Assembly: GCA_012976225.1 (NCBI GenBank)
Contig: JAAVVG010000007.1
Coordinates: 248,001 to 312,000, forward strand
Direction of reading: 5' to 3'
Length of the DNA stretch: 64,000 nt
Source of the DNA: Golubevia sp. BC0850
Taxonomy: Eukaryota > Basidiomycota > Exobasidiomycetes > Golubeviales > Golubeviaceae
Shown: positions 36,297 to 46,950 of the stretch, one piece after another
Numbering within the stretch: the stretch's first letter is position 1
Layout of the letters: every line of letters begins with the position of its first letter
The notes under the pieces: model-generated
What the model was told of the DNA's origin: nothing
What the model saw: only the letters and a program-made list of their open reading frames with translations
Database searches by the model: none
Position numbers and translations under genes: made by a program

Positions 36297-36595
36297 ATGG
36301 CAAGAACTAAGCAAAACCCAATACAAAATGCAGCTGCTGGATCTGAAAAGGAAGCTCTTGAAGATCTTCAAGTCGCAACTGAGGATTACTTGACCATTCT
36401 TTTTGAAGACTCAAAGCTGCCCTTCATGGTGAGCTTCTAACCCCTTTCCTGAGACTCAAAGACTCTCAAGTCTATACTTACTCTTTCTTCTCACTCTCTT
36501 CTTCAGCCAAAAGAGTTACTTTGATGGCCCACGACATGCGTCTCGCTTTGCGTCTTCGTGGAGACCGTCACATTCCCGCATATTTCTTGAGATGA
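36297..36595 (+). pseudogene. Histone H3/CENP-A-like gene relic
   Basis: The segment starts MARTKQ, as the canonical H3 tail does, then goes after a few residues to a histone-fold alpha-2 helix: EALEDLQVATEDYLTILFED. After an apparent intron (donor ATG|GTGAGC at 36429, acceptor CTTCTTCAG ending 36506) the H3 alpha-3 pattern follows: AKRVTLMAHDMRLALRLRGD. Two faults argue for decay. The region that should carry the alpha-N and alpha-1 helices (H3 residues ~40-85) is absent, and the two exons are out of phase by one base at the only good splice pair. The wording (LQVATEDYL, DMRLALR) is divergent from core H3, so the parent could be a CENP-A-type variant. A short functional variant is possible but less likely. 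Confidence 0.55.
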
Positions 36596-36904
36596 AGAGT
36601 TTGGTCTTTGTCAGTTGAAATAACTCCTCAAAATAATCAGTTGGATTCCTGATATCCAATGTCTCCTCTAGCCCTGTCAATCGACCTTGAACAGATCTCC
36701 CCGCCGACCTTCGACTTCTCTCAATCCCCTTTTCACTTTCATACCTTTTGTAACATACAAAGTTCCCCTTGCAAATCTCCTCAAAACAACTTCATCGTCA
36801 AAGTCTTCCCTCTCAATCCTTGTGCTTGCAACTGCGGAGGAGTGTCTTCGGACTTCTCACCCTGCGCTCGTTCTTCTACTTCTCTTTCCCTCTTCTTTCA
36901 ACAG

Positions 36905-37495
36905 AATGACAAGCACAAGAAACAAGAGAATGACTATGCTTGTAGCTTCTTAGTGGATCTCAAAGACATGAGTAACATCACGAGGTCGGCTTGAGACTCT
37001 GGACCTCGACGTTAATGTCTTCCTCTCTCTGATCTTCCTCGCGAGCAGAAAGACGGAAATAGAGTCGATTCTCCTAATTGTGATCCTAGAACAGTCTATG
37101 TTTCCAAGTTAGTGTGGAACGACTTCACTCCTTTCGAGAAAATTCTATTCTGCAGGGAGATCAAGCAGAATCACTGGGACACCGTTTTCTTCTTCCAACA
37201 AGGAAAGTTCTACGAACTCTACGAGGAAAACACTCTCATCGGTCATCGCGACTTCGATCTCAAGCTCACTGAACGTGTCAAGATGAGGATGGTCGGTGCG
37301 CCAGAGTCTTCCTTCGAGATGCTCACCGCCAACTTCCTGGCTATACAAGGTTGGAAGAATCGATCAAGTCGAGACCGCTGTCGTAGCGTCAAAAATGTAG
37401 GACGTAACGTTGGAGTGAAGATGTTGAAGCAGAAAAGGGGATCAAACACAGTAGCGACGTATTGTTCCGAGAAGAAAGAAAGGAGACAATCATAA
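36905..37495 (+). pseudogene. MSH6 mismatch-repair gene fragment (relic)
   Basis: Three neighbouring pieces match MSH6 in order. QENDYACSFLVDLKD lies after a CAG acceptor at 36904. KDGNRVDSPNCDPRTVYVSK follows an acceptor near 37047. Then come WNDFTPFEK and EIKQN..DTVFFFQQGKFYEL, GHRDFDLKLTERVKM and MVGAPESSFEML, the MutS mismatch-binding domain with the GKFYELYE motif. The frame then slips by one base near 37350, after which VGRIDQVETAVV (the next MSH6 motif) reads in another frame and soon stops. The donor after LVDLKD is ATGAGT instead of GTGAGT. Everything C-terminal (clamp, ATPase) is missing. This is a fragment of a host gene, not an active MSH6; a full copy should exist elsewhere. Confidence 0.75.
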
Positions 37496-37868
37496 GAAGG
37501 CGAGTCGAAAACACTAAGAATGATCTGGGTAGGTTTTGCTGGGGTCCACCAGTACTTGAGGATATGGTATGCATCAAAATTTAGCCTTCTGGAAGAGCGT
37601 ACGTCGTTGAGCTATAAATTGAAGCACGTCTGACCAATTTAGTTGAATGACTCCCAATTTGATGTACCTTTTAGGTGAGGATGATCTTATTGGCATATTT
37701 TCTGGAGATTCTATTCAGAGCCCGAGTCGTAAGTGGTTCAGGAAAAATGGCGAAGACGAGAGCTGGGGGGATGAGAAGCCATCGACGCCTTTAGGGATGG
37801 AGAGTACGGTGATTGACACAGTTCAAGGGTGAGAATCCTGAAGGCAAAAGCTTTCCACTATCGATAAC

Positions 37869-38693
37869 TCACCAGCTCCAACCTTTGATCATTTCTTTGC
37901 TTCTTGAAACAAAGAATCGAACTTGCCATGTCCAACTAGCAACTCGTAGGATCCAAGCAAGTCGACACAGTCGTTTCACGAGGAGAACCTTGGCTGGACT
38001 GACATGGGTGCTCGTAGTTGTAATAAAAGTGACCAAATCTACCACAAATCCATGGAGACCGACTCCCCAAAGTAGCATCCCAACCCCAAGCTGGGTGTAG
38101 ATTTCGTAGTCTGCCTGAAAGTAAAATCTATTCGCAAGAGTAGCGAGGCAAGCGAACCCGATCAAATGATGAGCTTGGATCATGGGCTTCGAGTTTCTGA
38201 CAGCTAACTCCCACATCCACATCGGTACGGGGGAGAATCCTACCCAATTAATAGCCTTGACTGACTGGCGTGACAGAACAAAATTGTCGTCCTTAACGGT
38301 CCAACGGAAGAGCCCCTTGTGAATAATATAGCTCGAGAGCATGAGTTTGTAAACTGCAAGGGGCTTAGACAAGGGCAAGAGAAAATCAAATAAGGAGGAA
38401 AAGCTTGAGCAATCTATGCTCGTCCTTATTTGTATTCAGTTTCAACTCACCAATGCTGCCGCCGTCTGCTTCTGATATGCAACATCAAGAGCCGCAAACC
38501 CTTTAGCGTGACGTCTGAGAACAAAAGCGGTGATTTCTGTAGCTACCAAAAGCCCTGCTTGACTTCCCATCAAGAGCGAACGGTCGTAGAAATGACCACG
38601 TTCCTCTACTGATGGTACGCTCTCCCGACGCAAATCACGCTGATTCTCATTCTCACCAGAGAAGTTGGGATCAGGTGGCCACCTAGAACTCAT
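37869..38693 (-). CDS. Unknown membrane protein
   Basis: Model: complement(join(37869..38363, 38451..38693)), 245 aa, phase 0 junction. A polar N-terminus (MSSRWPPDPNFSGENENQRD) is followed by a moderately hydrophobic segment (GSQAGLLVATEITAFVLRR). After the intron come LAVYKLMLSSYIIHKG, AHHLIGFACLATLANRFYF and QLGVGMLLWGVGLHGFVVDL, so three or four membrane-associated helices are likely. It ends with a basic RSKEMIKGWSW. No family is recognised. The intact two-exon frame, acceptable splice sites and an ATG near a CT-rich leader make it a probable real gene, in contrast to the relics to its left. Confidence 0.6.
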
Positions 38694-39663
38694 GAATGTG
38701 ATGAACTGAGAACTGCTATTGAATCTAACTGAGTAGGCTTCTGAGAGCTTGGGGCTTCAACAGGTCTGGACAGTGGGTTGGAGAGATGAAGCAAATGTCT
38801 TTGTTCAGTTTCTCGCTGAGAACGATCCTCTTCTTTAAATTCTGATATCTTTGACGAAAAAGTTAAGATTGGCAACCCCTTGACCCCTTCTTTTGGACTT
38901 CATTTTCCCCCGTTTCCTTCCCCACCAGGGACAAGGTCTCGTTCCGATTGAGCTCGTTTTCCGGTATTCCTCTTTTTTTGCTCTCCTTACACCCTGCACT
39001 CGAATCCGATATGATACTCACTTGGGGTTGAAAGCTTCAAGACCCTAAGGTAGAGAAGAGAAAAAGAAAATTGTACTGTTTACTCTGTCGCTTCTGATAC
39101 CAGTGATCTAGTTCTTGGAGCTGGAACTGTCTTGCAATGTTACTCCAGGTGTGAAAAGATCTTTGAGAAGGGTACTCAGGTGCCTGCAGTGGGCGAATGA
39201 GAGATCGAATGATCAAAGCCGTATGTAATCAATAATCAATTGTCAGAGTGGGGTTCTCGTTCAATCCTTGCCTGGACTCATTCGAAGCTTCTTACCAGAG
39301 TCTTTGAGAGAGAGCCAAGTAGATTGGATAGAGAGAAGAGAGATCAAGGAGAGAAAGGAAGAAGAAGAGAGTTTGGTCTCTTTTCCGTTGTTAGCAAACA
39401 GGATTTACGGCAGAGAAATCCCATTGTCAAAGTTCAAACTCTGGCAACCTGACTCTGGCCGGCGGGCAAATGCTGTAACCGAGCTCGTTCAGGATTAGGA
39501 ATGGAAATCAGCGAGTGGATCCACTCTGTAGAAGAGATAAGGAAGCATGAGGTCGCTAGGGTGATCGAGTCGGAGTTTCTCATCGACTGAGAGTGGCGCG
39601 AAGAATAAAGAAAACAAAGCCTTTTTCTCTTGAAAACCATACCTCCTCAGCTCTTTCATTTCG
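38694..39663. promoter_or_regulatory. Divergent upstream region, 970 bp
   Basis: It lies between the unknown membrane protein (-) and the ICMT-family gene (+). No gene was supported; open frames near 39240-39498 overlap each other and show no family pattern. Confidence 0.4.
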
Positions 39664-40221
39664 ATGCTATTTCAAATTCTTCAAGTCACAGTCGTGACTC
39701 TAGGCTTCTTCAACCTCTCTTGCTTCGTCGTTTGCGGTGCCAAAGACTTCGAACGTTCACATCTCACCCCTAGCTCTTACGCCTTTGTTGGAAGCTTATT
39801 ATTTCTTCTGGCTACTACTTCTACTTGGGTACTGGTTCATTTGACCTCCTCTAGAGCAAAGCTGATAACTTCTTCGATTCTTCTATCGGGAAGTTTGATC
39901 TTGTTTGTGGCAGCGATCAAAGCCTCATCGAAACTCAAGCTAAGTGTCGTACACAGCAACGACACCCCTTCTCATTTACTCAAAGAAGGACCCTATAAGA
40001 ATATACGTCACCCACTTTATACTACTTACATAACTTACTTCTTCGCTCTCGCGATCGTCTCGGATGAAAGTAAAACGGCTTGGTTAATCGCTGGAGTCGT
40101 TTTTGTGCTTTACAATCAAGCGGCTAAGTTGGAAGAAGGCAAGTTCAGTAACAGCTCTCTGTCAGGAGAGTACAAACTCTATCAAAAAGAAGCTGGCAGA
40201 TTCTTGCCCAAGTTTATCTGA
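39664..40221 (+). CDS. Isoprenylcysteine carboxyl methyltransferase (ICMT) family membrane protein
   Basis: A single exon of 185 aa. About five hydrophobic segments are visible (LFQILQVTVVTLGFFNLSCF, SYAFVGSLLFLLATTSTWVL, LITSSILLSGSLILFVAAI, YTTYITYFFALAIV, AWLIAGVVFVLYNQAA). The C-terminal half carries the methyltransferase signature: LLKEGPYKNIRHPLYTTYI, then KLEEGKFSN and SGEYKLYQKEAGRFLPKFI. This RHPxY + E(E)xxF + Y module binds S-adenosylmethionine and is shared by ICMT/Ste14 and phospholipid methyltransferases. It is shorter than Ste14 (~240 aa), so the substrate is not assigned. The window also encodes two CaaX proteins (Rheb and recyclin-1), but a link is only a guess. Confidence 0.78.
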   Translation: MLFQILQVTVVTLGFFNLSCFVVCGAKDFERSHLTPSSYAFVGSLLFLLATTSTWVLVHLTSSRAKLITSSILLSGSLILFVAAIKASSKLKLSVVHSNDTPSHLLKEGPYKNIRHPLYTTYITYFFALAIVSDESKTAWLIAGVVFVLYNQAAKLEEGKFSNSSLSGEYKLYQKEAGRFLPKFI

Positions 40222-41606
40222 AACTGCGTGAGTCCAACCGCTTCTCTGCGGAGCAGGCAATCGCTCTCAAGGTGTAACATTTATTCAAGCTCTATGTTAT
40301 CTTACTGACTCGAGCTCAGGCTCTCCACCACTCGGGAAGCCCAGGTGGCCTTCTTCAAACGTCGACCAAAACCATCACTTGGTTCATTGTGCTCGCTGGA
40401 ACCTTATCTCGTGAGTGTCTCGTACATTAGTCATGTTATGGAAGGCTTCACTGATTCCAGTGGATTTCTGCTTCCTATCCCCCACCTGTTCCAACTCATT
40501 CGAACCAGACTGCAGAGAGACCTAGGAACCCTATCAAACACCACCGTTTCCCACCTTTGCTTGTCTTTAGATACGCTCCAGGAATTGTCATCCTTTTGCT
40601 CAGCGAATGAAACACGAAACGTCAGAGAATGGAGGTTCTCAAATCGAAGAGACGAGAGCGCTGTCGACAGGAACTCTCCTGAGTACGCCTGTTGAGTGAA
40701 ATTAAGTGAACCAGAAAATCAACCGAAACTTCGAACTTGTTATTATGAAAACTTGAGGGAATCAAAACCCACATGATGACGTTTAGCCTAGTCAATCGGG
40801 CTGATGAGCATTTGGCGATTTCCGTCACCCAATCTCTTCCAACTGCTGGCTCCGACGTTGGAGAGTCTGTGAGAAGTAACAAGCGATTTCATGAGTCGTT
40901 GGCAAGATCAACTGATAACTCTCGCCCTCTATTCTACTCACTGTGATAGCAGCAAAATTACTCCAGACCTTCGCCCCATCTCTACCTTCTCTATCTACAG
41001 TATATAATCCATTTCCGCTGTTTGCAGCACCCTCGACCAGGTCAGGACTGTAGAACATTATGGTATAGAGAGTAAAGTTCACTGCAACGAACACCTTTTG
41101 CGAGGAAATGAAGACCCGAAGCGTCCTCATCGAACCTGTCTGTCTACCTGACCGCCTACAGGTCCAGAGAAAATGATTGCAAAAAATGTTGTGATGAATC
41201 CATAAAGCTAGAGAGGTGAGAATGACTGATATTTGACATACGAGAGAATCATATGGCGTTCGATTTTAGACAACTTACTGAAGCTTAGTGGTCGAGAGAG
41301 TGTCGTCGCCACACGCCCCACTTACCAAGAACCGAGCTTTCTTCTTTCGCATCTTCAGTTCGCACCCTCTGCAACGAGCTGATTCAACGAGACTTCCCGA
41401 ACTTTCTCGAGCTGTGATTCCCGGAGTTGATTTGAAGAGAAGGAGAACGATTGTCTGTGTTGTAGAGTTGGAAGATTGAAAAATACATTAGCAGCTTTTG
41501 TATGAATCTGGGGATGAGATGAGGAGGGCATGAAAAGAAATTAAAAACAAAGGAAAGGAGAACCTGCAATGGACAAAATGGGGGGTCTCGAAAGGGGAAT
41601 ACGCTC
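40222..41606. other. Intergenic region, no confident gene
   Basis: About 1.4 kb. On the minus strand, 40825-41250 contains hydrophobic stretches (VFVAVNFTLYTIMFYS, and further upstream FITTFFAIIF), which could be remains of a membrane-protein gene. No start, consistent splice pair or family match was found. Confidence 0.35.
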
Positions 41607-44600
41607 TCAACAGATCAGGCAGTCCTCAGAGACTTTGAATCCATACATCTCTTTGTCTACGGCCTTTTCTATTGACTTGAAATCGCATCTAGCCTGGTAG
41701 AATGATCAGACAAAGATAAAGTCAGCAAGAAAAGAAGGAGCGTCAGTCCAGGATTCCGCCTCCTTTGATCTAGCTACTGAGGTAGCTTTGTCTCACCTGT
41801 AAAAATTCGTAAAGGTCTTCTGGACTGAGTGTTCCCCCAAACATACTGGCATCTCGTACGACCTGTGCTAGTTCTTTCGGAGAATCAATGATGTAGATAT
41901 TGCCCAGCATCTTTAAAGAATCGAAATACGACGTGATAGAAGGTTGTCGTAGAGTTTTGGAAACGAAAGTATGATAAGCGTTCAGATCGGCTATCACTTT
42001 GAACCCCCCGGTGAGCGAGATTATTTGGCGCTTGAGATGCTTGCAGATGATACTGAGAGGCGAGAAAGATCGAGAGAGAAGGTGCACGAGAGTGAGTCAG
42101 AATCAAAATGACGGCTCACGAACTTGAAAAACGCAACGAGAGACTATACGGAGCAAATTCTCTAACTCACGCATGCAATCTCATTCCAACTTCCTCGTAA
42201 AAGACCTCCAGCACGTTCTTGTCAGTGCTTCCAACCAGCATCTTACAATGAGTCTTCAGACACTCGCAACATTCAGCGCAAGCCTTCGTCGAGTTTCCAA
42301 GATCCATATCTTCGTTCTCTTCAGGATAGAAATCTCTAGGAACTTGTCGAGTAGTGACGATATGTTCAGCTTGACCCATTAAAAGATCGACTCCAGCATT
42401 CAAACCAGCAGCTACGCTTTCATCCAAAGCACCTTCGAATCGTTTCTTCTCTCTGACTACTCCGTTCAGGAAATCTGTTCTGTCGATGTGCACCGAAAGC
42501 TCTTGATCATAGTAAACTTGCACCATCTGTTGGATTGTATCTCCAACATGGACTAGCTCGAAGAAATGGACTAGAGGAGCAACCGTTTCCTCCTTTGAAT
42601 CATTTCCTTCCTTTTCTGAAAGCTGCTTCTCCCTTTTGGCTTTCCTTTCCTTTTCATGTTCGGCGGGGTTCCACTCCTTGATCTGATTGGTTGCTTTGAC
42701 GAAACCTGGAGAGACATGCCTTTCACCAAGACAATGAAAGAAGATGACTGCAATCTCCTCGATTTGTTCCCTGACTTTGAGACCATACTTTCCAGGATAC
42801 TTGTCGAACGTTTCGATTCGTTTCAGGCAATCTCGGTTGATGTGAATGAGTTGAAGAGCAGTGTCAATTGAGAGAAGAAGTTGGAGCTTGGAGAGATGTT
42901 GAGCTTTCGTCGATGCTGTTTCTGAAATAATGGAATTGGAAGCGTGTCGAGTGGTTGTGACTGCTTTCGGCTGAGGAGTTCCAGAGCGAGAACTTGGGCT
43001 TGAGCTTGGGGTTCGATTTCCTGAACTTGGAGGAGCCAAAGAAGCATTCGTCGTTCGATTTGATTTCGGAGGGTTGAGGCTCGAGGAAGTAGATCTTGTC
43101 ATAGAGCTAGGAGTTGTCGAGATGGGTCGATCACTTGCCAATTCTCCCCATCCGTCTACGTCTGGATTCCAATCGTTGACTTCTCCCATCGGAGAACTGA
43201 AATCGTGACCACTTCCAATCGTAGAATCTGCCTTCTCCTCAAATTCTTCTTCCTCTTCGTCCATTCCAGAGTCAGGTCCCCCTTGACTGAAGTCCATGTA
43301 TCCTTTCTCGGATTCTTTTTCGGTTTTGAAGGTTCCTGAAGAGGCGGCGTTCCCAGGAGCTGAAGCTCCCGGAATTGGACTGCTTCCCTTGGCGGTCGCG
43401 CTTCCTGCTTGCCATCGAAGTGGGTTGAGTTGAGAAAGACCAGCTCCAGCTGTACGGACGACTGCTCCTCCTACGTATCCAGCGGTTCGAGGCACAACAG
43501 TGACAGGAAGTAAGAGAACGTCTTTGAATCCGGTCAAGACGGATCGCTTGACAGCAGCTGGGTTGTGAGATCCAACGAAGGCAGCATCCATCATTGAAGC
43601 GGCGTTCTTGTTCGTTAGCTGAAGAAGGGCGAGGTAGAGGTCGCACTGAGTACTCGAGACGAGATAGGTTCGAGAATCTAACGAGGTGTAACTCACATCT
43701 TGTTCCCACTTGTCGCATACCTTTTCCATCTCCTGTCTGACCCAGTCTCGCTCTTCCTTCAGATAGTCATCCATGTTACTTTCCCACATCCTATAGACAA
43801 CATCCTCACACCTCTCTTTCGACACTACTTTCGAGGTAGGTTCGATCGAAAGAAGAGTGTCGACCAACCTCAGAGCTTGAGTGAAAGTGGCAGCACAAGC
43901 TCGAAGATAGAGATGGGCGCTGATCTTCGTAGCTGAGTGAAGAAGAGGTGTTACATACTCGGAGATCTGCAGAGGAGAAGTCGAGAACAACAGAGGAGAA
44001 GGGCGTGAGAAAGTAAGGAGAGCAGACCTCGAGATTCGCGATTCTTTACTCACAACTTGGCTGGCGACTCGATCAGCAAAAGCCAGGAGCACGTCTTGAT
44101 CTGCAGGGAAGATTCTTGCTATCAAGCCACCTTCATCTCGGACTTGATCCAGGACTTCAGACATGAACTTGTCCATCGCTGTGAAGTCGAGAGCCGGCGC
44201 ACCTGCTGCAGAACTACCATAACGAATGAAGGGAGAGCGATGGAATTAAGAAAATGGATGATAAGGTGAGCATGAAACACCTCTGAGGTCTCAGAAACGA
44301 AGAGGAGAATGATTCTCGAACAAGACGTTGCCTTCGTGCTTCCATTTCCACTTCTTCCCTCCTGCTCTTCCCTCCTGCGTCACCCTCCAAAGGACCAATC
44401 TCTCCAATGCATGAGTACTCACATGATATTCGCCAAAGGGTCGTGACCTTTAGTCCTATGACCTTGAAAGATGCTTCTCTTCTCCAAGAACCTCTTGGCA
44501 GCCACCACTCCTTTCCCACTTTCCTCACTCTTTAAATCTCCAAAAGCCATCTCAGTTTCATCATCGAAACCCAGAGTGAAATTCTGATTCTCATCTTGAA

Positions 44601-46032
44601 GTTCAATATCTCTACCAGTTTCCCATTCCCTCTTTCCATTCCCACCAAATCGATTCAACCTCCTAGCTTTCTCCTCTCCCTCTATCGACCTTCCCAATTC
44701 CCAGAGCAACTCAGCGTGATTCTTCATATCTTCCTCTGCCCTTCTAACTGCCTTCGCAGTATCGACTCCATGTTTGGTGGCTTTGATTGCATCTGATCTT
44801 CTAGCATCAGCTCCTTCAAAGGCAGCTAGAAGTAGAGATTCAAGATAAGAAGCTAGCTCATTGACCTTGTCCCAGATTGAAGATGAATTTGAATTCGAGC
44901 AACCTAGAATTGGAGATGATACGAATCTGGCTAGGTTTACTAGAAGTGAAACTTGTGATCGAAGGTTGAATTCTGGAAGGATTGAAGAGGTAGTTCCTTT
45001 GGAGCAAGACTTGAGCTCCTTGTAGAAAGGTTTGATGGCTAGAGTGTAAGACTTGAGAGCTTTGTAACCCGGCCCTATTGGTATCGGCAGACGTACTTCA
45101 GAAGAGTAAGAGAACATAGCAGATGGTTTGCCAGATTGAGATTGACCAGGACGAGTTGGAGTGAGGGGAGTGAATGAACTTCTGAAGGGACTAGCGCTAC
45201 TGCCTCCATTTTGATGGCCGCTGTTGTAGGAATGAGAGGATGAAGATTGACCATTGATTGACAATGAAGCTATTCCACTTGCTAAAGATCCTCCTACTGG
45301 AAAGGAAGGAGCTGAATTGAAATCGCCAAAGGAATCATCTCCATCTCCATCTGCCCCTCCACTGTTGAAATCTCCAAAGTCATCTTCAGCAGAGGTGACT
45401 GTAGCTTGAGATTCTGACTGCTTTTGATTTCTCCGAAGTAATGAAGTTGAATCTGGTAGATCCTTGGGAATGATTCCATCTACTTTGTTCCATTTGAAAG
45501 CTTCCACCCTAATCAGCCAAATCTCATCATTCGTTACCACCCTTGCTAGATCCCTTCCAGCTAGAGAACAACTTAGTAGATCAGGTAGGGTGACAAAGGC
45601 CAAGATCAACTCGACTATCTGAACAGGTAGAATGCCAACTCTTGGAACTCCATCGTTTGGAATAGAAGAAGGAGAGGTTGGAGATGGGATGGAGTGACCG
45701 TTACGCTTATCGTTTGGAGATAAAGATAGAGAAGCTCTGGAGTAAAGATTCTTACTTCCACCAGATGAATTTGTGATTGGAGTAGAATTAGAAGAGGAGG
45801 ATAGACCTGCGAAGGAGAATCGATTCCGACTGTTGCTCTTGCTATGACTTATACTGGAAGTTGCTTTGAGATTCGAATTGGACGCTGTTGTCGTTGATGA
45901 TGATGATGATAATGATGATGGTTTGGTTGGAGCTAAAGGAGCCCAGCCATCCATTCTGATCCGAGATTGAATAGATAAGGACGAAGGAGAGTCGAAGGTC
46001 TTGAAGTGAGAAGGAGAAAGTGTTGCTTGCAT
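41607..46032 (-). CDS. RCY1: Recyclin-1 (F-box protein with Sec10-like region)
   Basis: Model: complement(join(41607..41693, 41797..42052, 42171..43645, 43697..43966, 44054..44213, 44423..46032)), about 1285 aa; all phases agree. Recyclin-1 returns endocytosed proteins such as v-SNAREs to the plasma membrane and joins SCF complexes through its F-box. The N-terminus is Ser-rich, then an F-box near residue 140 (GILPVQIVELILAFVTLPDL). The C-terminal half has the Sec10-like pattern: ALDFTAMDKFMSEVLDQVRD, FPADQDVLLAFADRVAS, YRMWESNMDDYLKEERDWVR, HFFELVHVGDTIQQMVQVYY and LNAYHTFVSKTLRQPSITSY. The protein ends EDCLIC, a CaaX-type box, as yeast Rcy1 also ends in one. Introns at 43967-44053 (87 nt) and 43646-43696 (51 nt) are stop-free multiples of three and are easily mistaken for coding sequence. 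Confidence 0.9.
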
Positions 46033-46950
46033 CTGCGACTCAACTTTCTTGAATCTTGACCCGGTTGACCCACTTCAACAATGTCAAATCTTCAACATTT
46101 TATAATGAAGCATTACCTACAGAGTCGCTAGTAAAAGTCTTCTCTCTCTCTTCGACTCACACCAGATGGCTCTACTCAGAGTGCAAGGATTTCAGAAACT
46201 TCGACCAAAGCCTCACCCTCTGGCAGACTCTCACTCTTCCTCCCAATAGCTGCAACTGGTCCCCATCTATCCTCTAGCTATTCTCAGAGAAATGGGAGGC
46301 GGACTTTCAGAGAAGATTTCAATCGAAGCAGACCTTCAACAAGACACATCCTCTAGCTGTTGGAAGCAAGAATGAACCACATCGAGATGGAGCTAGAGGT
46401 GGGCACGGTCAAAATGATTTGAGTCAGAGGTTCTTATCATCCCATTTGATCAATTTACTGAAGAAGTATTGGAACGTCTATACTTCTCGACGTGGTTCCG
46501 AGTTGCGCGACACTTGGAAACCCTTCATTCTTACTGAGTTTTGACTTGGTCGTTGAGCTTTGACGCAACAATCCTGTCTTTAGGAATGATTTCCGAGCTG
46601 GCTAAGTCGACTCTTACCTTTCGAGTTGCCGCCTCTTCGCTTTCTTTTCTTCAGGTGGTCCAGTATCCAGAATCTACTCTACCAAAGTCTCTCTCTTCAC
46701 TCTGATCGGTATCACATTTTCTCTCCTTCCAACATGGGGCTTGTTGAGCAATTGGTCAAGCAGAGACCAAAGATCGAAATTCACTTCCTCGCGTTCTCTA
46801 TCATCAAAAGCTTTTGTCAAAACGATTTCTTATCTACCTTTTGACTAACTCCAGAACCCGACGATTTGGAGTCTTCACGAAATTAGCTTCTACACGTAAA
46901 CTGAATGGAAAGAAAAGAATCAAAATTGACCCTGGAGAGAAGGCCTCATC
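46033..46950. other. Intergenic region with no supported gene
   Basis: About 920 bp upstream of recyclin-1 and downstream of the next minus-strand gene. No gene was seen. Confidence 0.5.

Noticed and set aside
40622-41250. Minus-strand hydrophobic frames as a membrane-protein gene
   Set aside because: No start codon, no consistent splice pair (the only candidate intron is about 24 nt) and no family match. Mentioned only as a possible remnant.
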